A stretch of DNA of 46,462 nucleotides. Origin: Bacteroidota bacterium. Lineage in GTDB: Bacteria; Bacteroidota; Ignavibacteria; Ignavibacteriales; Melioribacteraceae. Position numbers and translations under genes: made by a program. Positions within the stretch are counted from its first letter, which is position 1, and each line of letters opens with the position of its first letter. The stretch lies in the NCBI GenBank assembly GCA_023453125.1, contig JAEXUB010000149.1, positions 1-46,462 of the forward strand, in the 5' to 3' direction. Below the pieces are notes generated by a model. The model ran no database searches, had not been told where the DNA came from, and saw only the letters and a list, made by a program, of their open reading frames with translations. This document shows positions 33,038-41,084 of this stretch, in pieces.

Positions 33038-34840
33038 ATGGCAAAGCTCGAAATGAATTCTCCGGTAAACAGATTATGCGGCTCAATGCCGAAAATAGGA
33101 ATAAGGCCCGTAATTGACGGACGCAGAAAGGGAGTAAGGGAAAGCCTTGAGAATCAGACAATGCAGATGGCAAAAAATTCCGCAAAATTTTTAAGCGGAA
33201 ACCTGCGTCATCCCAACGGACTTCCGGTTGAATGCGTTATTGCCGATACTACAATTGGAGGCGCTGCCGAAGCCGCTATAGCCGCGGAGAAATTTGCGCG
33301 CGAAGGAGTTGGAGTTTCTCTTACCGTTACCCCCTGCTGGTGTTACGGCACCGAAGTAATGGATCTCGATCCTTTAATTCCTAAAGCAGTTTGGGGATTT
33401 AACGGCACAGAGCGTCCGGGAGCGGTTTATCTTGCAGCAGCACTGGCAGGCTATGCCCAGAAGGGGCTTCCTGCTTTCGGCATCTACGGAAAGGATGTTC
33501 AGGATAAGAACGATACGGTAATTCCCGAGGATGTAAAGGAAAAGCTTCTCCGGTTTGCAAAGGCAGGACTTGCAGTTGCCGAAATGAAAGGGAAATCGTA
33601 TCTCTCAATCGGCTCCGTGTCTATGGGCATTGCCGGCTCGGTTGTAGACCCTTCGTTTTTCTATGATTACCTCGGTATGAGGAATGAATCGGTTGATATG
33701 ACGGAAATTACAAGAAGAATTGAAGAAAAAATATATGACGAAAATGAATTCCGCAGGGCATTGGCCTGGACAAAAACATACTGCAGGGAAGGGGAGGATG
33801 TAAATAAAGTTAAATCGTCCCGCGCAAGAAAGGATTTCGAATGGGAAATGGTTGTTAAGATGGCGATTATATCGCGCGATCTGATGATTGGGAATCCGGT
33901 ACTGCAGAAAATGGGATATGCAGAGGAAGCCGCAGGGCACAATGCAATTGCAGCCGGTTTCCAGGGACAGCGCCAGTGGACAGACCATTTTCCAAACGGA
34001 GATTTCCTTGAAGCCATACTCAATTCATCGTTTGACTGGAACGGAATTCGCCAGCCTTTTGTAATGGCAACCGAAAATGACAGTCTCAACGGCGCGGCTA
34101 TGCTATTTGGACACCTTCTTACAAACACATCCCAGATTTTTTCCGATGTTAGAACCTACTGGTCCCCCGAGGCCGTTAAGAGAGTAACCAAAAAAACTTT
34201 AAAAGGAAAAAGCGCAAACGGAATAATACATTTAATCAATTCAGGTTCATCAACGCTTGACGGAACGGGAAAACAGAGGATCAAAGGAAAACCTGCAATG
34301 AAACCTTACTGGGAAATTACAGGCAGCGAAGCCGAAGCATGCCTTAAGGCAACCAGATGGTGCCAGGCGGAGAAAGAATATTTCAGGGGGGGAGGCTATT
34401 CATCCCAGTTCCTTACAGAAGGGGAAATGCCCGTTACTATGAGCCGTTTAAATATTGTTAAAGGATTAGGCCCGGTTCTTCAGATTGCGGAAGGATTTAC
34501 AGTATCTCTTCCTAAAGATGTCGATTCTGTTCTTCAGAGAAGAACCTCGCCCACCTGGCCAACGACCTGGTTTGCGCCCCGCCTTACAGGCAATGGGGCA
34601 TTCAGGGATGTTTACAGCGTTATGGCTAACTGGGGGGCAAACCATGGTGCAATAAGCTACGGGCATATCGGCGATAAACTTATTACTCTCGCCTCAATGC
34701 TCAGAATCCCTGTTAATATGCACAATGTTGATGAAAGGAAAATTTACCGCCCGAGTGCATGGAATGCATTCGGCACAAACGATCCTGAAGGAGCCGATTT
34801 CAGAGCCTGTAAAAATTTCGGACCGTTATATAATAAATGA
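33038..34840 (+). CDS. fucI: L-fucose isomerase
   Basis: 600-aa Mn-dependent ketol isomerase converting L-fucose to L-fuculose. The N-terminal segment PKIGIRPVIDGRRKGVRESL is typical. The metal/catalytic residues E346 (VMATENDSLNG) and D370 (FSDVRTYWSPEA) are 24 residues apart, exactly as E337/D361 in E. coli FucI, and H536 in NWGANHGAISYGH matches H528. The length is close to the E. coli 591 aa. Its stop overlaps the start of lutA by 4 bases. Because no rhamnose isomerase is present in the window, FucI is the strongest evidence that the operon serves L-fucose. Confidence 0.96.
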   Translation: MAKLEMNSPVNRLCGSMPKIGIRPVIDGRRKGVRESLENQTMQMAKNSAKFLSGNLRHPNGLPVECVIADTTIGGAAEAAIAAEKFAREGVGVSLTVTPCWCYGTEVMDLDPLIPKAVWGFNGTERPGAVYLAAALAGYAQKGLPAFGIYGKDVQDKNDTVIPEDVKEKLLRFAKAGLAVAEMKGKSYLSIGSVSMGIAGSVVDPSFFYDYLGMRNESVDMTEITRRIEEKIYDENEFRRALAWTKTYCREGEDVNKVKSSRARKDFEWEMVVKMAIISRDLMIGNPVLQKMGYAEEAAGHNAIAAGFQGQRQWTDHFPNGDFLEAILNSSFDWNGIRQPFVMATENDSLNGAAMLFGHLLTNTSQIFSDVRTYWSPEAVKRVTKKTLKGKSANGIIHLINSGSSTLDGTGKQRIKGKPAMKPYWEITGSEAEACLKATRWCQAEKEYFRGGGYSSQFLTEGEMPVTMSRLNIVKGLGPVLQIAEGFTVSLPKDVDSVLQRRTSPTWPTTWFAPRLTGNGAFRDVYSVMANWGANHGAISYGHIGDKLITLASMLRIPVNMHNVDERKIYRPSAWNAFGTNDPEGADFRACKNFGPLYNK

Positions 34841-35562
34841 AAGCCTCCCTTTTCATACCGTGCTTAACCGAACATCTCTTTCCGGAGAGCGGAATTGCAA
34901 TGGTAAAAGTGCTTAAGCATTTCGGCGCCTCTGTTGATTATGTTGAAGACCAGACCTGCTGCGGACAGCCGGCATTCAACAGCGGATACCGGAAAGAAAT
35001 TGTGCCGGCGGCGGAACGGTTTATAGAATTGTTCAGGGATAAAGAATATGTAATTGCCCCCTCAGGCTCCTGCGTTAGTTTTGTAAAGTGTTATTATAAA
35101 GATCTCGGCATAAGCCAGGATCTTAAACCGGCGCTGAATGAGTTATCCGGTAAAATTTTCGAATTTACACAATTTCTTGTTGATGTAATGAAGGTTGACG
35201 CGGTTGGGGGAGAATTCAGACACAGCGTTACATATCACGACAGCTGCCACCTTTTAAGGGAGCTTGGAATAAAGGAACAGCCTCGCAAACTTATCAAATC
35301 GATAGCAGGAATAAATTTTATAGAGATGAAGGAATCTGATACCTGCTGCGGATTCGGGGGTACATTTTCCTATAAGCACGAAAATATCTCCGTGGCAATG
35401 GTTGAAGACAAGTGCAGGAACATTGAAATGAGCGGTGCCGAATTCTGCATAGGCGCCGACTCGAGCTGTCTGATGAATATTGAAGGGTATTTAAGAAAAA
35501 ATAAAATGAAGGCAAGAACTATGCATATAGCAGAACTGATTGCCGGCAGCCTTAAACTTTAA
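34837..35562 (+). CDS. lutA: LutA-type Fe-S oxidoreductase subunit (CCG domains)
   Basis: 241-aa subunit of the LutABC L-lactate oxidation complex (also YkgE). Two cysteine-rich CCG domains are seen: DQTCCGQPAFNSGYRKE near residues 39-55 and ESDTCCGFGGTFSYKH near 167-182, each preceded by its partner Cys (FIPCLTEH; YHDSCHLLRELG). The protein is cytosolic or membrane-peripheral and passes electrons from lactate to the respiratory chain. It forms a run with lutB and lutC. Presence in a fucose operon implies that the lactate made from lactaldehyde is oxidised to pyruvate. Confidence 0.94.
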   Translation: MKASLFIPCLTEHLFPESGIAMVKVLKHFGASVDYVEDQTCCGQPAFNSGYRKEIVPAAERFIELFRDKEYVIAPSGSCVSFVKCYYKDLGISQDLKPALNELSGKIFEFTQFLVDVMKVDAVGGEFRHSVTYHDSCHLLRELGIKEQPRKLIKSIAGINFIEMKESDTCCGFGGTFSYKHENISVAMVEDKCRNIEMSGAEFCIGADSSCLMNIEGYLRKNKMKARTMHIAELIAGSLKL

Positions 35563-35587
35563 TGAATTGAGCCGTAACGGTTAAAGT

Positions 35588-36991
35588 ATGAATACATCGC
35601 CGCTGCATAGTAAGGAATTGATAGAAAAGGCATTGAATGATGCCGGTCTGCGCGCCGCAGTTAAAAAGGCAACCGGCTCAACGGTCGATTCAAGAAAGAA
35701 TATAATTGACGGTATTCCTTATTGGGAAGACCTCCGCTCCAAGGCATACTCAATAAAGAAGGAAACAATAGAGCATCTGGATGAATATCTTGTATGCTTC
35801 GAAGAGAACTGCATCAAGAATAATATTAAGGTGCATTGGGCCGCAGATTCAAAGGAGGCAAGAGAGATAATTCTGGATATCGCCGTTAAGTCGGGCGCTT
35901 CAAAAATTGTTAAATCAAAATCCCTTACAACAGAAGAAATAAATCTAAATTCATTTCTTGCCGAAAAGAATATAGAGGTTCTTGAGACAGACCTTGGCGA
36001 GTACATAGTTCAGCTTAATGAACAGATTCCATCTCATCTTATTATTCCTGCTATGCATTTGAGCAGAAAAGACATTGGAAAGCTGTTTGCAGAAAAACTC
36101 GGAGTTCCCTATACCGAAGAACCGGTTGAACTTCTTAAGACAGCAAGAAAGATATTGAGGGAAAAATTTCTTAATGCGGATATCGGTATCTCGGGGGCAA
36201 ATTTTGCTTTTGCCTCTTCGGGGACTTTCTGTGTGGTGGAAAACGAAGCCAATGCGCATCTTACAATCAGTCTCCCCAGAATTCACATTGCTGTTATGGG
36301 AATAGAAAAGATAATTCCGGATATTAAGATGCTTCCCTATTTCCTGAAACTCCTTCCGCCAAGCGCAACAGGGCAAAAATCCTCTACTTATGTAAATTTC
36401 ATCGGCGGGCCGATGCGCAGCAAATACGGGGAGGGACCCGAAGAAGTTCATATTGTTCTTTTGGATAATGGCCGTTCCGGAATAATCCGCGAACCGGAAT
36501 TGAGAGAAACATTATTCTGCATCAGATGCGGCGCCTGTCTTAATGCATGCCCCGTTTATCAGAATATAGGAGGGCATTCATACGGATGGGTCTATATGGG
36601 GCCAATAGGAGCCGCTTTGATACCGCAGTATCTTGGCGCTGAGGAAGGAAAAGTATCCCCCTTCCTTTCGAGCCTGTGCGGAGCCTGCGAAGAGGTTTGC
36701 CCGGTTAAAATTCAGCTCCCGTCTCATTTGTTGACTTTGAGAAATAGAATTGTAAGCAGCAGAAACACAGGTGTTTTTGAGAGAATATCATTCCGGTTCT
36801 ATTCAGCACTTATATCAAAGCCCCGTTTGTATAGAATTCTTTCAAGAGTGCCGGTTTTAATTCAGAAATTATTTCCACGGGGTAAAGAGCTTCCGGTTCC
36901 CGGATATAAAAAGAAAAGACAATTCCCCCAATTTGACAGTAAGGGATTCAAAAAAAGATTTAAAGAAATGGAAAATGAACAGCAGAGATAA
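35588..36991 (+). CDS. lutB: LutB-type iron-sulfur protein
   Basis: 467-aa LutB/YkgF family protein: an N-terminal LUD (DUF162) domain (~60-300; SGANFAFASSGTFCVVENEA is characteristic) and two 4Fe-4S centres at ~313-365 (FCIRCGACLNACPVYQNIGG and SLCGACEEVCPVKIQLP). A basic C-terminal tail follows (RKRQFPQFDSKGFKKRF region). It works with LutA and LutC to oxidise L-lactate to pyruvate. ATG 35588 is 25 bases after lutA; the 3' end overlaps the lutC start by 17 bases. Confidence 0.95.
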   Translation: MNTSPLHSKELIEKALNDAGLRAAVKKATGSTVDSRKNIIDGIPYWEDLRSKAYSIKKETIEHLDEYLVCFEENCIKNNIKVHWAADSKEAREIILDIAVKSGASKIVKSKSLTTEEINLNSFLAEKNIEVLETDLGEYIVQLNEQIPSHLIIPAMHLSRKDIGKLFAEKLGVPYTEEPVELLKTARKILREKFLNADIGISGANFAFASSGTFCVVENEANAHLTISLPRIHIAVMGIEKIIPDIKMLPYFLKLLPPSATGQKSSTYVNFIGGPMRSKYGEGPEEVHIVLLDNGRSGIIREPELRETLFCIRCGACLNACPVYQNIGGHSYGWVYMGPIGAALIPQYLGAEEGKVSPFLSSLCGACEEVCPVKIQLPSHLLTLRNRIVSSRNTGVFERISFRFYSALISKPRLYRILSRVPVLIQKLFPRGKELPVPGYKKKRQFPQFDSKGFKKRFKEMENEQQR

Positions 36992-37646
36992 AATATTAAG
37001 TAAAATAAAAGAGGGCCTGCAGACCAAGAGCACTCTGAGGAATACCGATAGTTCGGCCGATGAGAGGATTGAATCGTTTCTTCGCAATCCAGCTTCTGCA
37101 GATAAGGAATCTCTCTGGATTCAGTTCAGTGAAGAATTGAGAAAGATAGCCGGAGAATATCACCGCTTTTCCTCTTTAGAGGAGGCGTACGGTTTTATCA
37201 GAACACTCCTTTCTGCCGAAAATGCTTCTGCCGCGGCATCGGATTTATCGGAGGCTGCGGGAGGAATTGCCGAAAAGCTGATTGAAAATGGAGTTGCAAT
37301 TGTTGCTCCCGGAGAATTAGAAGGAAGCGAACGGAAAAAAATTATTGCGGGAATTCATTTTTCAATTGTTGAGGCTGTATGTGCAGTAGCGGATATCGGT
37401 TCACTTGTATTTACTATGGACCATTCCGGAACTTCATATCCTCATTTTCTATGCGGCAATACCATAGCGTTGGTTAAAAAGGAAAACATAGCTCCGAATC
37501 AGTTTGCGCTTATGGGTATGCTGGATAAGGAGCAGATGAAAAATATGTTTTTTGTAGCTGGTCCAAGCCGTACTGCGGATATTGAAAAAGTTCTTGTACT
37601 CGGTGCGCACGGGCCGGGAAGATTAATTGTAATTACTATTGGATAA
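36975..37646 (+). CDS. lutC: LutC-type lactate utilisation protein (LUD domain)
   Basis: About 223 aa, LUD domain family. Recognised by MNSRDKILSKIKEGLQ at the N-terminus and by the C-terminal core ADIGSLVFTMDHSGTSYPHF and AGPSRTADIEKVLVLGAHGPG. I choose ATG 36975; a TTG at 36933 in the same frame would add 14 residues that mirror lutB coding sequence and are not typical. Overlap with lutB indicates translational coupling. Third component of lactate oxidation. Confidence 0.92.
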   Translation: MNSRDKILSKIKEGLQTKSTLRNTDSSADERIESFLRNPASADKESLWIQFSEELRKIAGEYHRFSSLEEAYGFIRTLLSAENASAAASDLSEAAGGIAEKLIENGVAIVAPGELEGSERKKIIAGIHFSIVEAVCAVADIGSLVFTMDHSGTSYPHFLCGNTIALVKKENIAPNQFALMGMLDKEQMKNMFFVAGPSRTADIEKVLVLGAHGPGRLIVITIG

Positions 37647-37663
37647 ATAAATATCGCGGTTTT

Positions 37664-39145
37664 ATGCCTGTAAAAAAGTATATAGCATTCGATTTCGGCG
37701 CTGAGAGCGGAAGGGGAATTGTAGGAATTCTTGAAGGGGACAAAATTAAACTGGAAGAGGTTCACCGTTTCCGCAATAAGCAGATTACAATTTTCCACAA
37801 CAGCTATTGGAATGTATTCAACCTGTTTGAAGAGATGAAGACTGGAATGAAAACGGCGTTCGAAAAGGGGCATAAGGAAATCGGGTCTGTAGGGGTAGAT
37901 ACCTGGGGAGTGGATTTCGGCGTTCTGGATAAGGAGGGAAAACTTCTTGAACTTCCCCACTCATACCGCGACCCTCGGACCGAAGGTATGATGCCAAAGG
38001 TCTTTCTAAAAGTTTCACGCGAGGAGATATATAAAAGTACCGGCATTCAGTTTATGGAGATTAACTCACTCTATCAGCTCTTTTCGATTAAGAGGACAAA
38101 AAGCGGGAAGTTAAGCCGTGCTAAGAAGCTTTTATTCATTCCGGATATATTAAATTATTTTCTTACCGGGGAAAAGAAAAACGAATATACAATTTCCTCT
38201 ACCTCTCAGTTTCTTAATGTTCACTCAAAAGATTTTGACAGGGAGCTTCTTGAAAAACTAAATCTTCCGCATGAAATTCTCGGCCCGGTTGTAATGCCCG
38301 GTGAAATTATAGGGGAAATTCTGCCGGAAGTCTCTGGTGAAACCGGAATTAAAGGAAAAGTAATTGCAGTAGGATGCCACGATACGGCCAGCGCGGTTGC
38401 CGCGGTGCCGGCCGAAGGAGAGAACTGGGCTTATATCAGCTCCGGAACCTGGTCTCTGATTGGAATTGAGAATGATTCGCCGATAATTATTCAGAAATAC
38501 CAAAACGATTTTACAAATGAAGGGGGAGTGGGGGGAAAAATAAGGTTCCTGCGTAATACGATGGGGATGTGGCTGATACAGAGATTAAGAAAGGCATGGG
38601 AGCAGGAAGGGGGCCAATATGATTATATTAAGATTGCATCAATGGCATCGGAAGCCGCACCGTTCAAGCACTTTATTAATCCCGACGCAAAAATATTTAT
38701 GAATCCAACCAATATGCAGAATGCAATTGATGAATTCTGCGCATCCACCAATCAGCCTAAGCCCGAAAGCAAGGGGGAATACGCGCGCGCTGTTTATCAG
38801 AGCCTTGCTCTCAAGTATAAGCTGATAATAATGAAAGTCGAAGAAGCCTCCGGAAGAAAAATTGAACAACTGCATGTTGTTGGGGGAGGTTCTCAGAATG
38901 AGCTGTTAAACAGGCTCACAGCCGATGCAGTTGGTATTCCTGTATATGCCGGACCCGTAGAGGCCACTGCTCTCGGTAATATTATGATGCAGGCTATTGC
39001 TCTGGGAGATGTTAAATCGGTTGAGCAGGCGAGGCAGATTATTAAAAATTCATTCGATATTAAAGCTTATATTCCGGAGCAGAATGAAATCTGGAATGAA
39101 TTATTAGAAAAATATAAATCAATTATTTCCCAGGGGGTATCATGA
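37664..39145 (+). CDS. Rhamnulokinase-type FGGY sugar kinase (likely acts on L-fuculose)
   Basis: 493-aa FGGY kinase most like RhaB: IAFDFGAESGRGIVGILEGD (ATP/sugar site) at the start, SVGVDTWGVDFGVLD with the catalytic Asp region, then ISSGTWSLIGIENDSP and HVVGGGSQNELLNRLTADAV in domain II. RhaB phosphorylates L-rhamnulose at C1. In the PVM-type loci a RhaB-like kinase is used with fucose isomerase, and the absence of rhamnose isomerase here supports fuculose. I therefore leave the gene symbol open. ATG 37664 follows lutC by 17 bases; the stop overlaps the next ATG by 4 bases. Confidence 0.9.
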   Translation: MPVKKYIAFDFGAESGRGIVGILEGDKIKLEEVHRFRNKQITIFHNSYWNVFNLFEEMKTGMKTAFEKGHKEIGSVGVDTWGVDFGVLDKEGKLLELPHSYRDPRTEGMMPKVFLKVSREEIYKSTGIQFMEINSLYQLFSIKRTKSGKLSRAKKLLFIPDILNYFLTGEKKNEYTISSTSQFLNVHSKDFDRELLEKLNLPHEILGPVVMPGEIIGEILPEVSGETGIKGKVIAVGCHDTASAVAAVPAEGENWAYISSGTWSLIGIENDSPIIIQKYQNDFTNEGGVGGKIRFLRNTMGMWLIQRLRKAWEQEGGQYDYIKIASMASEAAPFKHFINPDAKIFMNPTNMQNAIDEFCASTNQPKPESKGEYARAVYQSLALKYKLIIMKVEEASGRKIEQLHVVGGGSQNELLNRLTADAVGIPVYAGPVEATALGNIMMQAIALGDVKSVEQARQIIKNSFDIKAYIPEQNEIWNELLEKYKSIISQGVS

Positions 39146-39891
39146 AACCGGTAAAAGCAGGAATTATTATTCTATTTGCAGCGGCATTAATAACCGGATG
39201 TATTAAACAGGCGGAAACTAAAGATATGAAAGCGAAAGAGGAAAAAGTTACAAAAAGAGTCGGGAGCCTTATTAAAGTCCGCCCCGAATTTGAAGAACGC
39301 TATATTATTCTTCACAAGCATACTTTTCCGGGAGTGCTGGAAAGTATTAAAAGAAGCAACATAAGAAATTATTCCATATTCCTTCTTGACGGAATTCTAT
39401 TTTCCCACTATGAATATGTCGGAACGAATTTTGACGCCGATATGAAAGCCATCGGAGATGAAACTACAAAGGAATGGTGGAAGCTGACCGATCCTATGCA
39501 GGAGCCTCTTCCTACCCGCAAAGAAGGGGAATGGTGGGCTGAAATGGAAATGCTGATAAATGCAGGGGAAAGGATTAAACCGTATGAAAACGCTGTTAGG
39601 ACAGGTATTACCTCTCAGCTTACAGAAGGCTCAGATGAGGCGGTTCGCAATCTCTTTAAGAATATGAATAAAACCGTTATTGACCTTATGACAAAATATA
39701 ATCTTCAGAATTATACCGCATATATTAAAGACGGAAATATATATATGTATTCCGAATATACCGGCAGCAATATAGATGAAGATGCAAAGCTTCTTAATGC
39801 GTCACCGGAATTTGCAAAATTCAATCTGGAACTGGACAAATACCGGAAGGGAAACTGGAAAAAAATGAAAGAAGTATTCCACACAAATTAA
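39142..39891 (+). CDS. Lipoprotein with tandem RhaM-like (L-rhamnose mutarotase) domains
   Basis: 249 aa. A lipoprotein signal (KAGIIILFAAALITGC) ends at lipobox cysteine C20. Domain 1 (~41-140) matches RhaM/DUF718: KVRPEFEERYIILHKHTFPG with the catalytic-type His (H58/H60), a SIFLLDGILFSHYEYVG strand pair, and two tryptophan pairs (EWWKLTDPMQ, EGEWWAEMEM). Domain 2 (~165-249) has the same fold pattern (NYTAYIKDGNIYMYSEYTGS) but lacks the His and the WW pair, so it looks catalytically dead. RhaM interconverts anomers of L-rhamnose and related 6-deoxy sugars in the cytosol. Here a lipid anchor would place it at the envelope, before uptake. It sits between the kinase and a fusion kinase gene. 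Confidence 0.85.
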   Translation: MKPVKAGIIILFAAALITGCIKQAETKDMKAKEEKVTKRVGSLIKVRPEFEERYIILHKHTFPGVLESIKRSNIRNYSIFLLDGILFSHYEYVGTNFDADMKAIGDETTKEWWKLTDPMQEPLPTRKEGEWWAEMEMLINAGERIKPYENAVRTGITSQLTEGSDEAVRNLFKNMNKTVIDLMTKYNLQNYTAYIKDGNIYMYSEYTGSNIDEDAKLLNASPEFAKFNLELDKYRKGNWKKMKEVFHTN

Positions 39892-39901
39892 AACGGGCAA
39901 G

Positions 39902-41044
39902 ATGAAAAAGAAAGTATTTGTAACCGGTTGTTTTGATATGCTCCACAGCGGGCACGTAGCTTTTCTTCAGGAGGCGTCGCAGTACGGCGATGTTTATGTG
40001 GGGCTCGGCTCCGATAATACCGTTTATAACCTTAAAGGGAGATATCCGGTTAATAATCAGGATGAAAGACAGTATATGATTAAGGCGCTTGCCTGTGTTA
40101 AGGACTGCCTGATTAACAGCGGAAGCGGCATTATGGATTTCCTGAATGAAATTGATACTATTAAGCCGGATATATTCATTGTTAATGAAGATGGAAATAC
40201 CCCCGCAAAAGAAGCTCTCTGCCGCGAGAAAGGAATTGAATTCCATGTGCTGAGCAGAATTCCGCACAAGAATCTTCCGGTGCGTTCTACTACATCCCTA
40301 CGCAAGGAATGCAACATACCATACAGAATAGATCTGGCGGGAGGATGGCTGGACCAGCCGTATGTAGGTAAATTCGGAGGGGGGCCGGTTATCACAATTT
40401 CAATTGAACCGACCATTGAATTCAATGACCGGAGCGGAATGGCTACAAGCACACGCAAGAAAGCAATTGATCTTTGGAATACCGACATCCCGGCAGGGAA
40501 CAGGGAACAGCTTGCGAAAGTTTTATTCAGCTATGAGAATCCTCCCGGTACTAAGGTTGTATCCGGTTCTCAGGACTCAATTGGAATAGTTATGCCGGGG
40601 CTTAACAGGTTAAACTATGACGGACGCTACTGGCCGGTTGATATTGAGCAGGTGATGGATGAAGAAATCCTAACCTGGATTGAAAATCATCTTTATCTTA
40701 TTACTCTCGGTCCGCGGGAATCCGATTTTGATGTGCTTGAAAATACCGATATTACTCCCGCTAATGCAAAGGCTTTAAAAGCAGCCGCAGAGGAATGCTG
40801 GAATGCAATTCTTGCTAAAGACCTTGCTGAATTCGGAGCTTATTTTAAGGCTTCCTTTGAGGCTCAGATTAAAATGTTTCCTAATATGGTCTACAGTGAA
40901 ATATTCAGCGTTATTGAAAAATATAAAAGCCTCTCCTGCGGATGGAAACTTTCCGGCGCGGGGGGAGGCGGCTATCTGATTTTTGTTGCTCCAAAGCCGA
41001 TTGAAGGGGCAATTAAAATTAAAATCAGAAGAGAGCTGAACTAA
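39902..41044 (+). CDS. Cytidylyltransferase-GHMP (fucokinase-like) kinase fusion
   Basis: 380-aa two-domain protein. Residues 1-136 form a nucleotidyltransferase of the cytidylyltransferase family: VFVTGCFDMLHSGHVAF with the HxGH motif (H15, H18), DERQYMIKALACV, FIVNEDGN and RSTTSLRK. From ~137 a GHMP kinase follows, most like L-fucokinases: PYRIDLAGGWLDQP (motif 1), a weak loop near residues 179-184 (GMATST) in place of the usual Gly/Ser-rich P-loop, SGSQDSIG at ~221, and KLSGAGGGGYLIFVA (motif 3). It could phosphorylate a sugar and activate it as a nucleotide sugar, or be a sensor derived from such enzymes. The reaction is not known. It is 10 bases after the RhaM lipoprotein gene. Confidence 0.75.
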   Translation: MKKKVFVTGCFDMLHSGHVAFLQEASQYGDVYVGLGSDNTVYNLKGRYPVNNQDERQYMIKALACVKDCLINSGSGIMDFLNEIDTIKPDIFIVNEDGNTPAKEALCREKGIEFHVLSRIPHKNLPVRSTTSLRKECNIPYRIDLAGGWLDQPYVGKFGGGPVITISIEPTIEFNDRSGMATSTRKKAIDLWNTDIPAGNREQLAKVLFSYENPPGTKVVSGSQDSIGIVMPGLNRLNYDGRYWPVDIEQVMDEEILTWIENHLYLITLGPRESDFDVLENTDITPANAKALKAAAEECWNAILAKDLAEFGAYFKASFEAQIKMFPNMVYSEIFSVIEKYKSLSCGWKLSGAGGGGYLIFVAPKPIEGAIKIKIRRELN

Positions 41045-41084
41045 AATTATAAACATTTATTCATAACTGCAGAGGGAATTGCCG

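Noticed and set aside
37664..39145. Calling the FGGY kinase rhaB outright
   Set aside because: The sequence is rhamnulokinase-like, but the operon has fucose isomerase and no rhamnose isomerase, so the true substrate is probably fuculose; the symbol was left blank.
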